Shown: positions 6,844 to 13,789, numbered from the stretch's first letter. The stretch: DNA of 14,464 bases from Spirochaetia bacterium (GCA_900769955.1 CAAGIP010000087.1:1-14464); one strand, 5' to 3'. Translations and numbers: made by a program. The notes: generated by a model from the sequence alone, not told the origin.

Positions 6844-7799
6844 TTCACACTCCCGAGACGGCATAGCACACTGTGCGTCGGTGAAAGACCAATCACCTCA
6901 CTGAAGGTGAAGCACTCATTAATGGCATGGGGACAGCGCGGTGCGAACGGACACCCGTCTCGCTTCCTGTCCTCCTCACTGATATACCCCTTTATTTCCT
7001 TAAGAGGCTCCGTCCTGTCCTGCTCAAGCGAGGGGGACAGGGCAAACAGAGCCTTAGTGTAAGGGTGCACGGGAGACTGGAAGAGCTCATCCTTTGTTCC
7101 CGTTTCCACAATGCGTCCTGAATAGAAGACTGCAATTTTATCTGCAATGCGCGAAACGAACACCAGATCATGACTGACGATTATCAGGGAAAGCTTTCTT
7201 TTTTCAAGAAGCGAGAGGTAAAGATCGGCAACCTGCTTCTGCACTATCCTGTCCAGTGCCGAAGTCGGTTCATCGGAAATGAGAAGCGGAGGATCCATCA
7301 TCAGGGCTCCCGCAATGTTAACTCTCTGTCTCATACCGCCGGAAAGCTCCGCAGGATATGAGTTCATGACTCTTTCCGCATCGTTTATACCGACGCTCTT
7401 CAGAAGCTTCACTGCCTTTTCCTCAGCTTCCTTCCGGCTCTTCCTGCCATGGAATGTGACGTAGCCGTCACACATCTGGTCCCCGATCCTGAGCAGCGGA
7501 TGAAGATAGTTCACAGTGTTCTGAGGCACGAAGCCCACATTCCCACCAAGAAGCTTTCTCTTCTCCCTGGCCTTCAGTGCGTACATGTCCTTTCCTGAAA
7601 GAAAGACGCTTCCTCCCGTAACCTCAACGTCATCGGGCAGAAGTGAAAGTATTGCCTTGAGCGTCAGTGTCTTTCCGCTTCCGGACTCACCGATGAAGGC
7701 AAGTGTCTCGTTCTCAGGCAGTGAGAGCGATACTTCCTTCAGAAGGATTCTGTCCTCATCCCTCACGAAGAGATTCTCTATTCTCAGCAGTTCATTCAT
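6840..7799 (-). CDS. Peptide/nickel-type ABC importer ATPase (DppD/OppD-like)
   Basis: The product is 319 residues, the first of the paired ATPases. Walker A is GESGSGKT (38-45), the Q-loop is in FVPQNTVNYLHP, the signature is LSGGM (152-156) in ELSGGMRQRVNIAGAL, Walker B is LLISDEP (172-178), and the H-loop is His210 in IVSHDL. The C-terminus carries the Cys-containing oligopeptide/dipeptide extension (GCPFAPRCPHAINEC, 282-296), typical of OppD/DppD. The ATG overlaps the end of the preceding permease gene by eight bases, showing tight coupling. It forms a cytoplasmic heterodimer with the next gene product. The sequence does not tell peptide from nickel or other substrates. Confidence 0.92.
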   Translation of the reverse strand: MNELLRIENLFVRDEDRILLKEVSLSLPENETLAFIGESGSGKTLTLKAILSLLPDDVEVTGGSVFLSGKDMYALKAREKRKLLGGNVGFVPQNTVNYLHPLLRIGDQMCDGYVTFHGRKSRKEAEEKAVKLLKSVGINDAERVMNSYPAELSGGMRQRVNIAGALMMDPPLLISDEPTSALDRIVQKQVADLYLSLLEKRKLSLIIVSHDLVFVSRIADKIAVFYSGRIVETGTKDELFQSPVHPYTKALFALSPSLEQDRTEPLKEIKGYISEEDRKRDGCPFAPRCPHAINECFTFSEVIGLSPTHSVLCRLGSVK

Positions 7800-8607
7800 G
7801 CGATGCCTCCTGATGAAGCAGTGTGTTTATCCCGTCCCCGGTAAGCTGGAAGCCCAGCACGGCAATTGCAAGCACAAGACCAGGCCACAGTGCCTGATAG
7901 GGCTCGATCAGGACATAGCCCTTTGCTTCGGAGAGCATGAGCCCGAGCGATGCTCCGGGCGGCTGTATTCCGAGACCCAGGAATGAAAGGGAGGATTCTG
8001 TAATTATGGCTGTCCCTACTGAGGCTGAGAACTGTGTGATCAGACGGGTCATCATGTCGGGAAGCATATGAAAGAGCACGAGACGGGGTGTCGATGCACC
8101 GTAGCTTCTTGCCGCCTTGATGAAGAGCCGTTTCCTGTTTTCAAGGATCATGGAATATGAAAGCCGGGCGAAGACGGGGACCATGAAGAATGCGATCGCG
8201 ATCGAGGCATTCATCACGCCCTTGCCAAGCACGGCTGAAAGCATGAGGGCCGAAAGGATGCCCGGAAATGCCATGAGCGCATCGACAAGGCGCATTATGA
8301 CGAGCTCTATTGCCAGCGGGGATAGCGCCGCAAGGGAGCCGAGAATAAGACCTCCGACAGAACCCAGAAGCACTGAAGAAATACTTACCGTCAGTGCAGA
8401 TCTCGTGGAAACGAGAATGCGCGAGAATATGTCACGTCCGAAGTGGTCCGTTCCGAGGATGTGCTCCGCGGAAGGCATCGAAAAACGGTTTCTGATGTCC
8501 ATCTGGTCAATACGGTACGGTAGGTATACGTAGGACATAATGAAGAGAATCACTATGACCGAAAGCAGCAAAAGTCCCGCGATAAGTGAGATGTTTCTTT
8601 TCCTCAT
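7792..8607 (-). CDS. ABC importer permease (DppC/OppC-like)
   Basis: This is an inner-membrane permease of 271 residues. An N-terminal membrane helix (NISLIAGLLLLSVIVILFIMSYVYL) is followed by the conserved periplasmic block HILGTDHFGRDIFSRIL, typical of DppC/OppC/NikC proteins. About five more membrane segments follow. The ATPase-contacting EAA-type loop is seen as AARSYGASTPRLVLFHMLPD, and SLSFLGLGIQPPGASLGLML is the usual late block. Its ATG overlaps the stop of the first permease gene by four bases (ATGA) and its own end overlaps the next ATPase gene, so the whole operon is coupled. It pairs with the upstream permease to form the channel. Confidence 0.93.
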   Translation of the reverse strand: MRKRNISLIAGLLLLSVIVILFIMSYVYLPYRIDQMDIRNRFSMPSAEHILGTDHFGRDIFSRILVSTRSALTVSISSVLLGSVGGLILGSLAALSPLAIELVIMRLVDALMAFPGILSALMLSAVLGKGVMNASIAIAFFMVPVFARLSYSMILENRKRLFIKAARSYGASTPRLVLFHMLPDMMTRLITQFSASVGTAIITESSLSFLGLGIQPPGASLGLMLSEAKGYVLIEPYQALWPGLVLAIAVLGFQLTGDGINTLLHQEASHE

Positions 8608-9563
8608 CTTCCGCCCTCCTCTCCGAGCCTTATCATCGGATCGGCAGCGGCAACGGCTATGTCGGTCAGCAGGTTCATGAGCACTACCATTGAGGTAATG
8701 AAGAGCACAACGCCCTGAAGCAGTGCTGTGTCCCTCTGTTCGACAGCTACAAGCAGCAGGCGTCCTATTCCGGGAAGTGAGAAGACAGTCTCCACAATGA
8801 CTGTACCTCCAAAGAGTTTTGCCGCCTGATTTCCGATAAGCGTGATCGGTGCGATTATGGCACTTCTGCCTGCATAGTGAAGGAGGGATCGTGTTCCTGA
8901 AAGCCCCTTCACCTCGCAGGCCATCATATAGTCCTCACTGAGGGACCTCACGAGTGAGGAACGGAACATCCTCGTCATCAGGGCAAGTTCGCCGACTGCA
9001 AGGATTATCGAAGGAAGCGTTATGCTTCTGACAAATCCTCCGAAACCCTCGGCAGGACTTATGTAGCCGTTGACGGGAAACCATCCCAGGTGACCGCAGA
9101 AGAATATGAGTGCAAGCAGTGATATCCAGAATGAAGGCAGTGATGATGTGATCATGACTGCCGTCCTGATGATGCCGTCTGCACCCTTACCGCGGGAAAG
9201 AGCTGCGGCAAATCCCAGCAGTGCTGAAATCAGTGTGGCCATGAGTATTGAAAAAAGTGTGAGGGAGAAGGTTACCGGCAGGCGTGATGCGATTAAGGAA
9301 GCCACGCTATCGCCGTAGACTGCAGAGGAGCCGAAATCAAAGGTCACGGCTGAAAAGAGCCACTCAAGGTAACGTACGTAAAACGGCCTGTCCAGTCCCA
9401 TTGAGGATCTGAGCTCGCTGATGCTTTCTGCCGTGGCATCAAGGCCGAGGGCAAGCACGGCCTGGTCTCCCGGGATGACCGAGAGTACCAGGAAGGTTAT
9501 CAGCGTTACGAAGAAGAGAACAGCGAGTGCCGACAGAAGCCGCTTTATTACGTATCTGCCCAT
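8604..9563 (-). CDS. ABC importer permease (DppB/OppB-like)
   Basis: The product is 319 residues, the usual length. It starts MGRYVIKRLLSALAVLFFV, the classic DppB/OppB opening, followed by the VIPGDQA block, about six membrane helices and the late segment GGTVIVETVFSLPGIGRLL that marks this subfamily. The EAA-type loop lies in VKGLSGTRSLLHYAGRSAI. Together with the DppC-like subunit it forms the membrane channel fed by the family-5 binding protein. The start codon shares one base with the binding-protein stop (TAATG), so translation probably reinitiates here. The substrate cannot be read from the sequence. Confidence 0.93.
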   Translation of the reverse strand: MGRYVIKRLLSALAVLFFVTLITFLVLSVIPGDQAVLALGLDATAESISELRSSMGLDRPFYVRYLEWLFSAVTFDFGSSAVYGDSVASLIASRLPVTFSLTLFSILMATLISALLGFAAALSRGKGADGIIRTAVMITSSLPSFWISLLALIFFCGHLGWFPVNGYISPAEGFGGFVRSITLPSIILAVGELALMTRMFRSSLVRSLSEDYMMACEVKGLSGTRSLLHYAGRSAIIAPITLIGNQAAKLFGGTVIVETVFSLPGIGRLLLVAVEQRDTALLQGVVLFITSMVVLMNLLTDIAVAAADPMIRLGEEGGR

Positions 9564-11068
9564 TACCTGGCCCTGTAAACATCCTTCATCTGGTAGATGT
9601 TGATCGGATATGACTTAAAGCCGAAGACATCACTCCGGGCAACGAAGATCTGGATGGGATCCTGTATGTAGAGTGCGGGAACTTCCTCTGCAAGGATGCG
9701 CTGGATTTCCTGTACGTACTCAACGCGCTTTGCATCATCAAGCTCGCCCTGATATGCGTTCAGAAGCTCATCAACGCGTTCGTTTTTATAGTTGAAGTAG
9801 TTCTCACTTCCCGTTGAGAGGTACTTCACCAGCAGTGCATAGGGATCAAGACGGCCGGTGTGTCCCACAACGGTAAGATCGTAGTTGCGTCCGACATAAA
9901 CTTCACTGAGCCAGTAAGCCCACTCGACGATATTCACATCTACATGGATGCCCACGTTCTCAAGGGATGCCGCGATGACAAGCCCCGCGTTGACATACTC
10001 CTGATAGTTTTTGGGAAGATCGAGGCGGAGCGTAAGACCGGTCTCATAGCCCGCTTCCTTTAAGAGGGCCTTTGCCCTTTCAGGATCATAACCGTATGTA
10101 TCGGCCAGGTCGACATACTCCCTCAGGACCACCGGGAAGTGGGATCCGATCTTTCTGCCGTAGCCCCACCAGACCGCATCGATCACTTCATCCTTATTTA
10201 CCGCGAGGTTGATCGCCTGTCTCACCCTGATGTCGGAAAGCGGTTCGCGGGCACTGTTCATTGCCATGAGCTGAAGGCCGTTACCGGCGACCTCAATGAT
10301 GTTATAGCCCTTGCCCTCAACTGCCGATGCAAGATCACCGGTGATGAGGATGAGATCAACCTCCCCTGCCCCGAGTGCCGTGATCTCGGCGGTAAGATCA
10401 GGCATGATGACAAACTTCACACCGTCATTCTTGACTTCATAGGGATAGTTCGGATTTTTCTCAAGGATCAGTGACTGCTGAGCAGTCCAGCTCTTCAGCA
10501 CATAAGCACCGGTTCCGACAGGCTTTGCCCTGAGGTTATCCTGAGTCACGTCAACGACGGCTGCCCAGGGGTATGCGAAGGATGAAAGTGCCGCGACATT
10601 GAGGCTCTCCATTGAAAAGACGATCGTCCTCTCATCGGGAGTTTCCATAGATGTGATGAACGCGTAATCATTCTTTCTTACGCCCGCATCTCCCTTCAGG
10701 CGCTCAAATGAAGCCCTGACCTCAGCTGAAGTACACTTCCTGCCGTCTGAGAAAAGTGCATTCTCACGAAGGCGGAATGTGATGGAAAGACCGTCATCCG
10801 ATACGCTCCAGCTCTCTGCAAGCGCTGGAATGAGATTACCGCTTTCATCCACGGTAATGAGAGTTTCATAGATGTTGCCCGTGATCTGGAAGGTGCTGGC
10901 ACTTGCCGTCATGTGGGGATCGAGTCCGTCAGGATCAACCGGAAGGGCCATCGTGATTATATTACTGACGTTCTTCACGGGGGCAGATACGGTCTTTTCA
11001 CTGCTGCCTTTGGCAAAAACAGATGTCAGTGTGAATAACAGAGCAAACAGAATCAATGCTTTTTTCAT
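9563..11068 (-). CDS. Family-5 extracellular solute-binding protein of the ABC importer
   Basis: The product is 501 residues. A signal peptide (MKKALILFALLFTLTSVFA) is probably cleaved before KGSSEK. There is no lipobox cysteine, so the protein should be periplasmic rather than lipid-anchored. The family-5 (peptide/nickel/opine) fold is clear from DPDGLDPHMTASASTF (45-60), IYETLITVDESGNLIPALAESW (67-87) and the LFSDGRKCTSAEVRASFERL block (105-124). Later blocks (SDIRVRQAINLAVNKDEVI; YDPERAKALLKEAGY) also fit. It delivers substrate to the two permeases encoded after it. The start is ATG at 11068, with AGGCGGA five bases upstream. An orphan AGGAGG at 11091-11096 is too far away and overlaps the inferred transcription start. 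Confidence 0.92.
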   Translation of the reverse strand: MKKALILFALLFTLTSVFAKGSSEKTVSAPVKNVSNIITMALPVDPDGLDPHMTASASTFQITGNIYETLITVDESGNLIPALAESWSVSDDGLSITFRLRENALFSDGRKCTSAEVRASFERLKGDAGVRKNDYAFITSMETPDERTIVFSMESLNVAALSSFAYPWAAVVDVTQDNLRAKPVGTGAYVLKSWTAQQSLILEKNPNYPYEVKNDGVKFVIMPDLTAEITALGAGEVDLILITGDLASAVEGKGYNIIEVAGNGLQLMAMNSAREPLSDIRVRQAINLAVNKDEVIDAVWWGYGRKIGSHFPVVLREYVDLADTYGYDPERAKALLKEAGYETGLTLRLDLPKNYQEYVNAGLVIAASLENVGIHVDVNIVEWAYWLSEVYVGRNYDLTVVGHTGRLDPYALLVKYLSTGSENYFNYKNERVDELLNAYQGELDDAKRVEYVQEIQRILAEEVPALYIQDPIQIFVARSDVFGFKSYPINIYQMKDVYRAR

Positions 11069-11090
11069 GGGAATCCGCCTTTGTTTATTA

Positions 11091-11131
11091 CCTCCTATGA
11101 TATAGCATTACGAGCTGTTTTGTCAGCTGAC
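11091..11131 (-). promoter_or_regulatory. Candidate promoter and palindromic operator of the ABC importer operon
   Basis: On the minus strand CTGACA (11126-11121) and TATATC (11104-11099) are 16 bases apart, with TG one base before the -10 (extended -10). The -35 overlaps the perfect 10-bp palindrome GTCAGCTGAC (11122-11131). The inverted pair AGCTG/CAGCT (11113-11117 and 11124-11128) also covers the -35. A repressor site here is plausible but unproven. The expected transcription start is near 11092. Confidence 0.5.
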
Positions 11132-11187
11132 GTTACCGACTGCTTTGTGAAAGAAAAACGAACAATCAGTGAATGGAATGTAAGTTT

Positions 11188-11409
11188 TCAGATGATCTTA
11201 CCGTCATCACCCTCGCTGAATTCGAGAATGTCTCCGGGCTGGCAGTCAAGTGCCCTGCATATTGCTGAGAGGGTGGAAAAACGAATGGCACTGGCCTTTC
11301 CCGTCTTTAGCTTTGATAGATTGACGTTTGTGATGCCGACACGGGCGGAAAGCTCGTTAAGGGACATCTTTCTGTCTGCCATCATTCTGTCAAGTCTGAT
11401 TATGATCAC
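11188..11409 (-). CDS. YozG-like Cro/C1-type HTH regulator
   Basis: The product is 73 residues, essentially one HTH domain. MIIIRLDRMMADRKMSLNEL is followed by the DNA-binding helices SARVGITNVNLSKLKTGKA and ends in the conserved tail LSAICRALDCQPGDILEF. This is the compact XRE-type (YozG/HTH_26) group. These proteins are commonly encoded next to a DUF2975 membrane protein, as here: the gene begins 15 bases after the DUF2975 stop and shares its transcript. It starts at GTG 11409, with GGGGAAGG upstream. It may regulate its own two-gene operon. No target is shown, although the importer operon begins just 119 bases downstream. Confidence 0.85.
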   Translation of the reverse strand: MIIIRLDRMMADRKMSLNELSARVGITNVNLSKLKTGKASAIRFSTLSAICRALDCQPGDILEFSEGDDGKII

Positions 11410-11424
11410 GCCTTCCCCTCTCCC

Positions 11425-11934
11425 TTATACAGTCTCATCGGCACTCTTTCTGAGTTCCAGCCCTATCCTGAACACACCCTCAAGCATGAGCATCATGGCA
11501 CCTATTAAGATAAGCATGAAGGAATAGGAGGTGTACCCGCATTCCGTCCTGAGGCAATATGCCATGACCTGTTCCGCGATTCCCGGAAGGATCCCCGCAA
11601 TTATGAGCATCCACCCGATCATCTTCAGGCTCCTGGGCATAAGGTCCGTAAACGGTGTTTTCTCACTCTGTATTTCCCTGAGCATCATATATGACTTGAG
11701 CATCGCAGAGAAGACGATCATATAAAGCAGCACCTTGGTAACTCCGGCCGGAAGAGTCGCTGAAAGCTCTGCGGATGTGAGTCCGGAGGCATTCCCGACA
11801 GTCATTTCCCTGATGCAGAAAATGGAAAGCAGCAGTGCGATGAATGCCATCAAGGCTGTCAGTACCATAAGTACCAGCAGGATCAGCTTCATGAGTTTTA
11901 TCTTTTTATCCAGGACCTTTAACTGTTCTTCCAT
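11425..11934 (-). CDS. DUF2975 membrane protein, YoaS-like
   Basis: From ATG at 11934 the product is 169 residues. It has an N-terminal charged helix (MEEQLKVLDKKIKLMK) and four membrane segments: LILLVLMVLTALMAFIALLLSIF, VTKVLLYMIVFSAMLKSYMML, LKMIGWMLIIAGILPGIAEQVM and SYSFMLILIGAMMLMLEGVF. The ESEKTPFTDLMPRSLKMIGW-type loop between segments 2 and 3 (IQSEKTPFTDLMPRSLKMIG) is typical of DUF2975. The function is unknown. The longer frame begins at TTG 11982, which is the -35 hexamer TTGACA of a candidate promoter, so the later ATG is preferred; GGAAAG lies just before it. It is paired with the YozG-like regulator gene downstream. Confidence 0.8.
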   Translation of the reverse strand: MEEQLKVLDKKIKLMKLILLVLMVLTALMAFIALLLSIFCIREMTVGNASGLTSAELSATLPAGVTKVLLYMIVFSAMLKSYMMLREIQSEKTPFTDLMPRSLKMIGWMLIIAGILPGIAEQVMAYCLRTECGYTSYSFMLILIGAMMLMLEGVFRIGLELRKSADETV

Positions 11935-11995
11935 CTTCTTTCCGTTTCTATTGAGGTTAAATATAAATACATGAGTTGTCAATCATGCATGAAAA

Positions 11996-12024
11996 TGCGG
12001 CAGGAAGGAATCTTACCTGCCGCA
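11996..12024 (-). terminator. Intrinsic terminator after the arsR-permease-thioredoxin operon or a structured RNA
   Basis: TGCGGCAGG (11996-12004) pairs perfectly with CCTGCCGCA (12016-12024) around an 11-base loop. On the minus strand the stem is followed by TTTTC. It lies 122 bases past the thioredoxin-like gene, so it ends either a long 3' untranslated region or a separate small RNA. Confidence 0.7.
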
Positions 12025-12145
12025 GACTGAAAATATCAACACTTGGGGAAGTGCCTTAACCGATATAAGGGCACCTAATCCGTGCCGCAGGGTGGTTCCT
12101 GCTGTACGAAAGGTACATCATAGCCCAAACAGAGTCAATAAAACT
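12025..12145. other. Hairpin-rich intergenic segment of unknown function
   Basis: No gene is visible here. Closely packed inverted repeats are: GTGCCTTA (12051-12058) with TAAGGGCAC (12066-12074, one bulge); the alternative pair GGCAC (12070-12074) with GTGCC (12082-12086); GCAGG (12087-12091) with CCTGC (12098-12102); and TGTAC (12103-12107) with GTACA (12113-12117). The first two pairings exclude each other, as in switching leaders. It could be a small RNA on the minus strand ending at the terminator near 12000, or a structured 3' untranslated region. I do not recognise a known riboswitch or RNA family. Confidence 0.4.
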
Positions 12146-12403
12146 TTAATGCTTTTCGATAATAACGTCTGTCACTTCCTTACTGCTAAGTACTCTTCCC
12201 TGAAAAACGAGTTTCCCGTTCACGGCAAGGGCGGGCATCTGCATGCATCCATATGCCATGATCTTCTCCGCATCGGTGACATACTCCGGCTTAAAGGGAA
12301 GACCCAGCTGCCCGCATGCTTCTTCCGTATTCTTAAGCATCTTCTTGCAGCTGCTGCATCCAAGTCCCAGCACCGTTACACTTTTTACTTCAGATAAATC
12401 CAT
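12146..12403 (-). CDS. Small thioredoxin-fold CxxC protein (TM0996/MTH895 family)
   Basis: The product is 85 residues from ATG at 12403. The opening strand VKSVTVLGLGCSSCKKMLKN carries the redox pair C-S-S-C. The middle (YVTDAEKIMAYGCMQMPALAVNG) contains the cis-proline motif MPALAVNG, followed by KLVFQGRVLSSKEV. This fits the glutaredoxin-like 'redox-active disulfide protein 2' family, often encoded next to YraQ/ArsP-type permeases. It may keep the permease or its substrate reduced; that role is inferred. The start is chosen because AGGAG (12413-12417) lies nine bases before this ATG but only three before a TTG at 12409. The ribosome-binding site overlaps the permease stop codon. Confidence 0.85.
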   Translation of the reverse strand: MDLSEVKSVTVLGLGCSSCKKMLKNTEEACGQLGLPFKPEYVTDAEKIMAYGCMQMPALAVNGKLVFQGRVLSSKEVTDVIIEKH

Positions 12404-12415
12404 AATCAAACACTC

Positions 12416-13420
12416 CTATATCAGGAACCCCTGAATGAAATTGAAAACATAACCCACGGCAATTATGCCTACGGTACAGATACATGTGAATACGACTATG
12501 AGCTTCGGCCTTACGGCCTTTCTCAGCATGATGAGGGACGGTACGCTCAGTGTGGTGACAGCCATCATGAAAGAAAGAACCGCACCAAGGTCAGCACCCC
12601 TGGCAATAAGGGCTTCAGCGACCGGAACCGTGCTGAAGATATCGGCGTACATCGGAACGCCTGCCGCAACCGCAAGCACGACCGACAGCGGATTGGAAGA
12701 GCCGAGTATGTTTATTATCCACTCAGACGGTATCCAGTTGTGGATGACGGCACCTAAGAGCACTCCGAGGATGATATAAGGGAAAACCTTTGAAAGAGTA
12801 TCCTTCACCTTATCCCTGGCGTAAGATACCCTGTCCTTAAGGGTGAGTTCATCCTGTGAAGCTTCCATGAACGGTGCCTTTCTGATGAATGGTTCAACCT
12901 CGTCATCAAGCTTCATCCGTCCGATGAGGCTTCCTCCCGCAACTGCCACGACAAGGCCGAACAGCACATAAATCACGGCAGTCTTCCATCCGAAGACGCT
13001 CATGAGCACGACAAGGCTTCCCAGATCGACCATGGGGGAGGAAATCAGGAAGGAGAATGTGACACTTAGGGGAAGACCTGCTGCAGTGAAGCCGATGAAG
13101 AGCGGGATCGAGGAGCAGGCACAGAATGGTGTGACCGTCCCCAAAAGTGCTGCCACAGTTGATGCTCCAAGTCCTGAAAAACGTCCCATTATCCTGCGGC
13201 TGCGCTCCGGTGGGAAGTAGCTCTGGATGCAGGAAATGATGAATATCATTACCATGAGCAGCGCAGTTATCTTCACAGTGCCATGGAAAAAGAAGAGTAT
13301 GCTTCCGCCAGCGCGTGATGATACATCCAGCCCGAATGAGGATAAGATCAGTGAAAAAAACTCCTTAAGCCAGTGAAAGCCGAATACTTCATTCTGAATG
13401 AATGCTCCTATAGCTGACAT
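12416..13420 (-). CDS. ArsP/YraQ-type permease (COG0701)
   Basis: This is an inner-membrane permease of 334 residues with about eight to ten hydrophobic segments. The family motif TPFCACSSIPLFIGFTAAG supplies the conserved Cys pair. A second family block is AAGVPMYADIFSTVPVAEAL. A central charged loop (RMKLDDEVEPFIRKAP through KDRVSYARDKVKD) separates the two halves. Characterised ArsP proteins export trivalent organoarsenicals such as methylarsenite. The ArsR-type regulator upstream makes metalloid efflux the best guess, but YraQ relatives have other or unknown substrates. ATG at 13420 lies seven bases after GAGG, which is better spaced than GTG at 13426. It overlaps the regulator gene by 13 bases and is followed by the thioredoxin-like gene. 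Confidence 0.85.
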   Translation of the reverse strand: MSAIGAFIQNEVFGFHWLKEFFSLILSSFGLDVSSRAGGSILFFFHGTVKITALLMVMIFIISCIQSYFPPERSRRIMGRFSGLGASTVAALLGTVTPFCACSSIPLFIGFTAAGLPLSVTFSFLISSPMVDLGSLVVLMSVFGWKTAVIYVLFGLVVAVAGGSLIGRMKLDDEVEPFIRKAPFMEASQDELTLKDRVSYARDKVKDTLSKVFPYIILGVLLGAVIHNWIPSEWIINILGSSNPLSVVLAVAAGVPMYADIFSTVPVAEALIARGADLGAVLSFMMAVTTLSVPSLIMLRKAVRPKLIVVFTCICTVGIIAVGYVFNFIQGFLI

Positions 13421-13704
13421 GGGCACACCTCATCAGGCTCTGAGAGGGACTCGATGCATGAAGTGAAGAAGGAAAGTTTTTCCTTTGAAACGGAGTAATG
13501 GCTCCACTTGCCTTCACGTCTCACGTTCACGAGACCTGAATCACAGAGGATTTTCATGTGGTGAGAGAGTGTCGGCTGTGTGATACTGAGCTTCTCAAGC
13601 AGACAGCAGGCGCACATCTCTCCTCCCGATAACAGTTTTACGATACGGAGACGGTTCTCATCTCCCAGTGCCCTGCAGAAGAGGGCGATGTCAGACGTAT
13701 TCAT
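13408..13704 (-). CDS. ArsR-family metalloregulator
   Basis: From ATG at 13704 the product is 98 residues. The winged-helix core begins IALFCRALGDENRLRIVKLL, with the recognition region ITQPTLSHHMKILCDSGLV and the wing VRREGKWSHYSV. The metalloid site of classical ArsR (ELCVCDL) is represented by EMCACCLLEKL, with Cys31, Cys33 and Cys34. A second pair, Cys94 and Cys96, lies in the C-terminal EVCPCQL. It should repress its own operon until arsenic(III), antimony(III) or a similar soft metal ion binds. The start is chosen because the promoter and transcription start lie inside the longer frame from 13746. No ribosome-binding site precedes ATG 13704, which suggests a nearly leaderless message. 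Confidence 0.88.
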   Translation of the reverse strand: MNTSDIALFCRALGDENRLRIVKLLSGGEMCACCLLEKLSITQPTLSHHMKILCDSGLVNVRREGKWSHYSVSKEKLSFFTSCIESLSEPDEVCPCQL

Positions 13705-13722
13705 ATTGATAAATATCAATAT
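13703..13722 (-). promoter_or_regulatory. ArsR operator 1
   Basis: ATATTGATA, two bases, then TATCAATAT: a perfect 9-bp inverted repeat. It covers the -10 hexamer, the expected transcription start and the start codon of the regulator gene, so a bound dimer would block transcription. Confidence 0.75.
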
Positions 13723-13746
13723 ATACATCATATTGATAACTGTCAA
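13718..13746 (-). promoter_or_regulatory. Near-consensus promoter of the arsR operon
   Basis: On the minus strand TTGACA (13746-13741) and TATATT (13723-13718) are exactly 17 bases apart: a full -35 consensus and five of six at -10. Transcription would start near 13711, about seven bases before ATG 13704. Confidence 0.8.
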
Positions 13747-13752
13747 TATGAT
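13727..13752 (-). promoter_or_regulatory. ArsR operator 2
   Basis: ATCATATTGATA (13727-13738) and TGTCAATATGAT (13741-13752) form a 12-bp inverted repeat with one mismatch and a 2-base centre. It covers the -35 hexamer. Its centre is 27 bases from that of operator 1, and both share the core ATATTGATA. Confidence 0.75.
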
Positions 13753-13759
13753 ATTTAGC

Positions 13760-13789
13760 TTGCACCTCTCCTTTTACCCCTTCTATAAT
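13760..13789 (+). promoter_or_regulatory. Candidate promoter of the GPH-family transporter
   Basis: A perfect TATAAT (13784-13789) follows a weak TTGCAC (13760-13765) after 18 bases. Transcription would start near 13796, giving a very short leader with AAGGGG (13797-13802) before ATG 13809. It begins only eight bases from ArsR operator 2. Confidence 0.5.

Noticed and set aside
6844..6864. An upstream ATG for the second ABC ATPase
   Set aside because: No ribosome-binding site precedes it, and it adds MPSRECE, which is not part of the fold. The ATGA overlap start at 6843 fits the pattern of the operon.
11935..11982. A longer DUF2975 protein starting at TTG 11982
   Set aside because: That TTG is part of a TTGACA promoter hexamer and has no ribosome-binding site. 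ATG 11934 begins the conserved charged helix.
11997..12040. SRP RNA suggested by AGGAAGGAA next to a stem
   Set aside because: The conserved helix-8 sequence with GGAAGCAGC is missing, and the string lies in the loop of a terminator-like hairpin.
12084..12117. A T-box-like string, AGGGTGGTTCCTGC, on the plus strand
   Set aside because: It matches the T-box consensus (AGGGTGG-ACCGCG) only in part, shows no clear specifier stem, and no plus-strand gene follows it. A plain hairpin explains it.
13705..13746. A longer ArsR N-terminus starting at TTG 13746
   Set aside because: The extra 14 residues are encoded by the -35 and -10 hexamers and the operators, and the hydrophobic sequence is not part of the ArsR fold.
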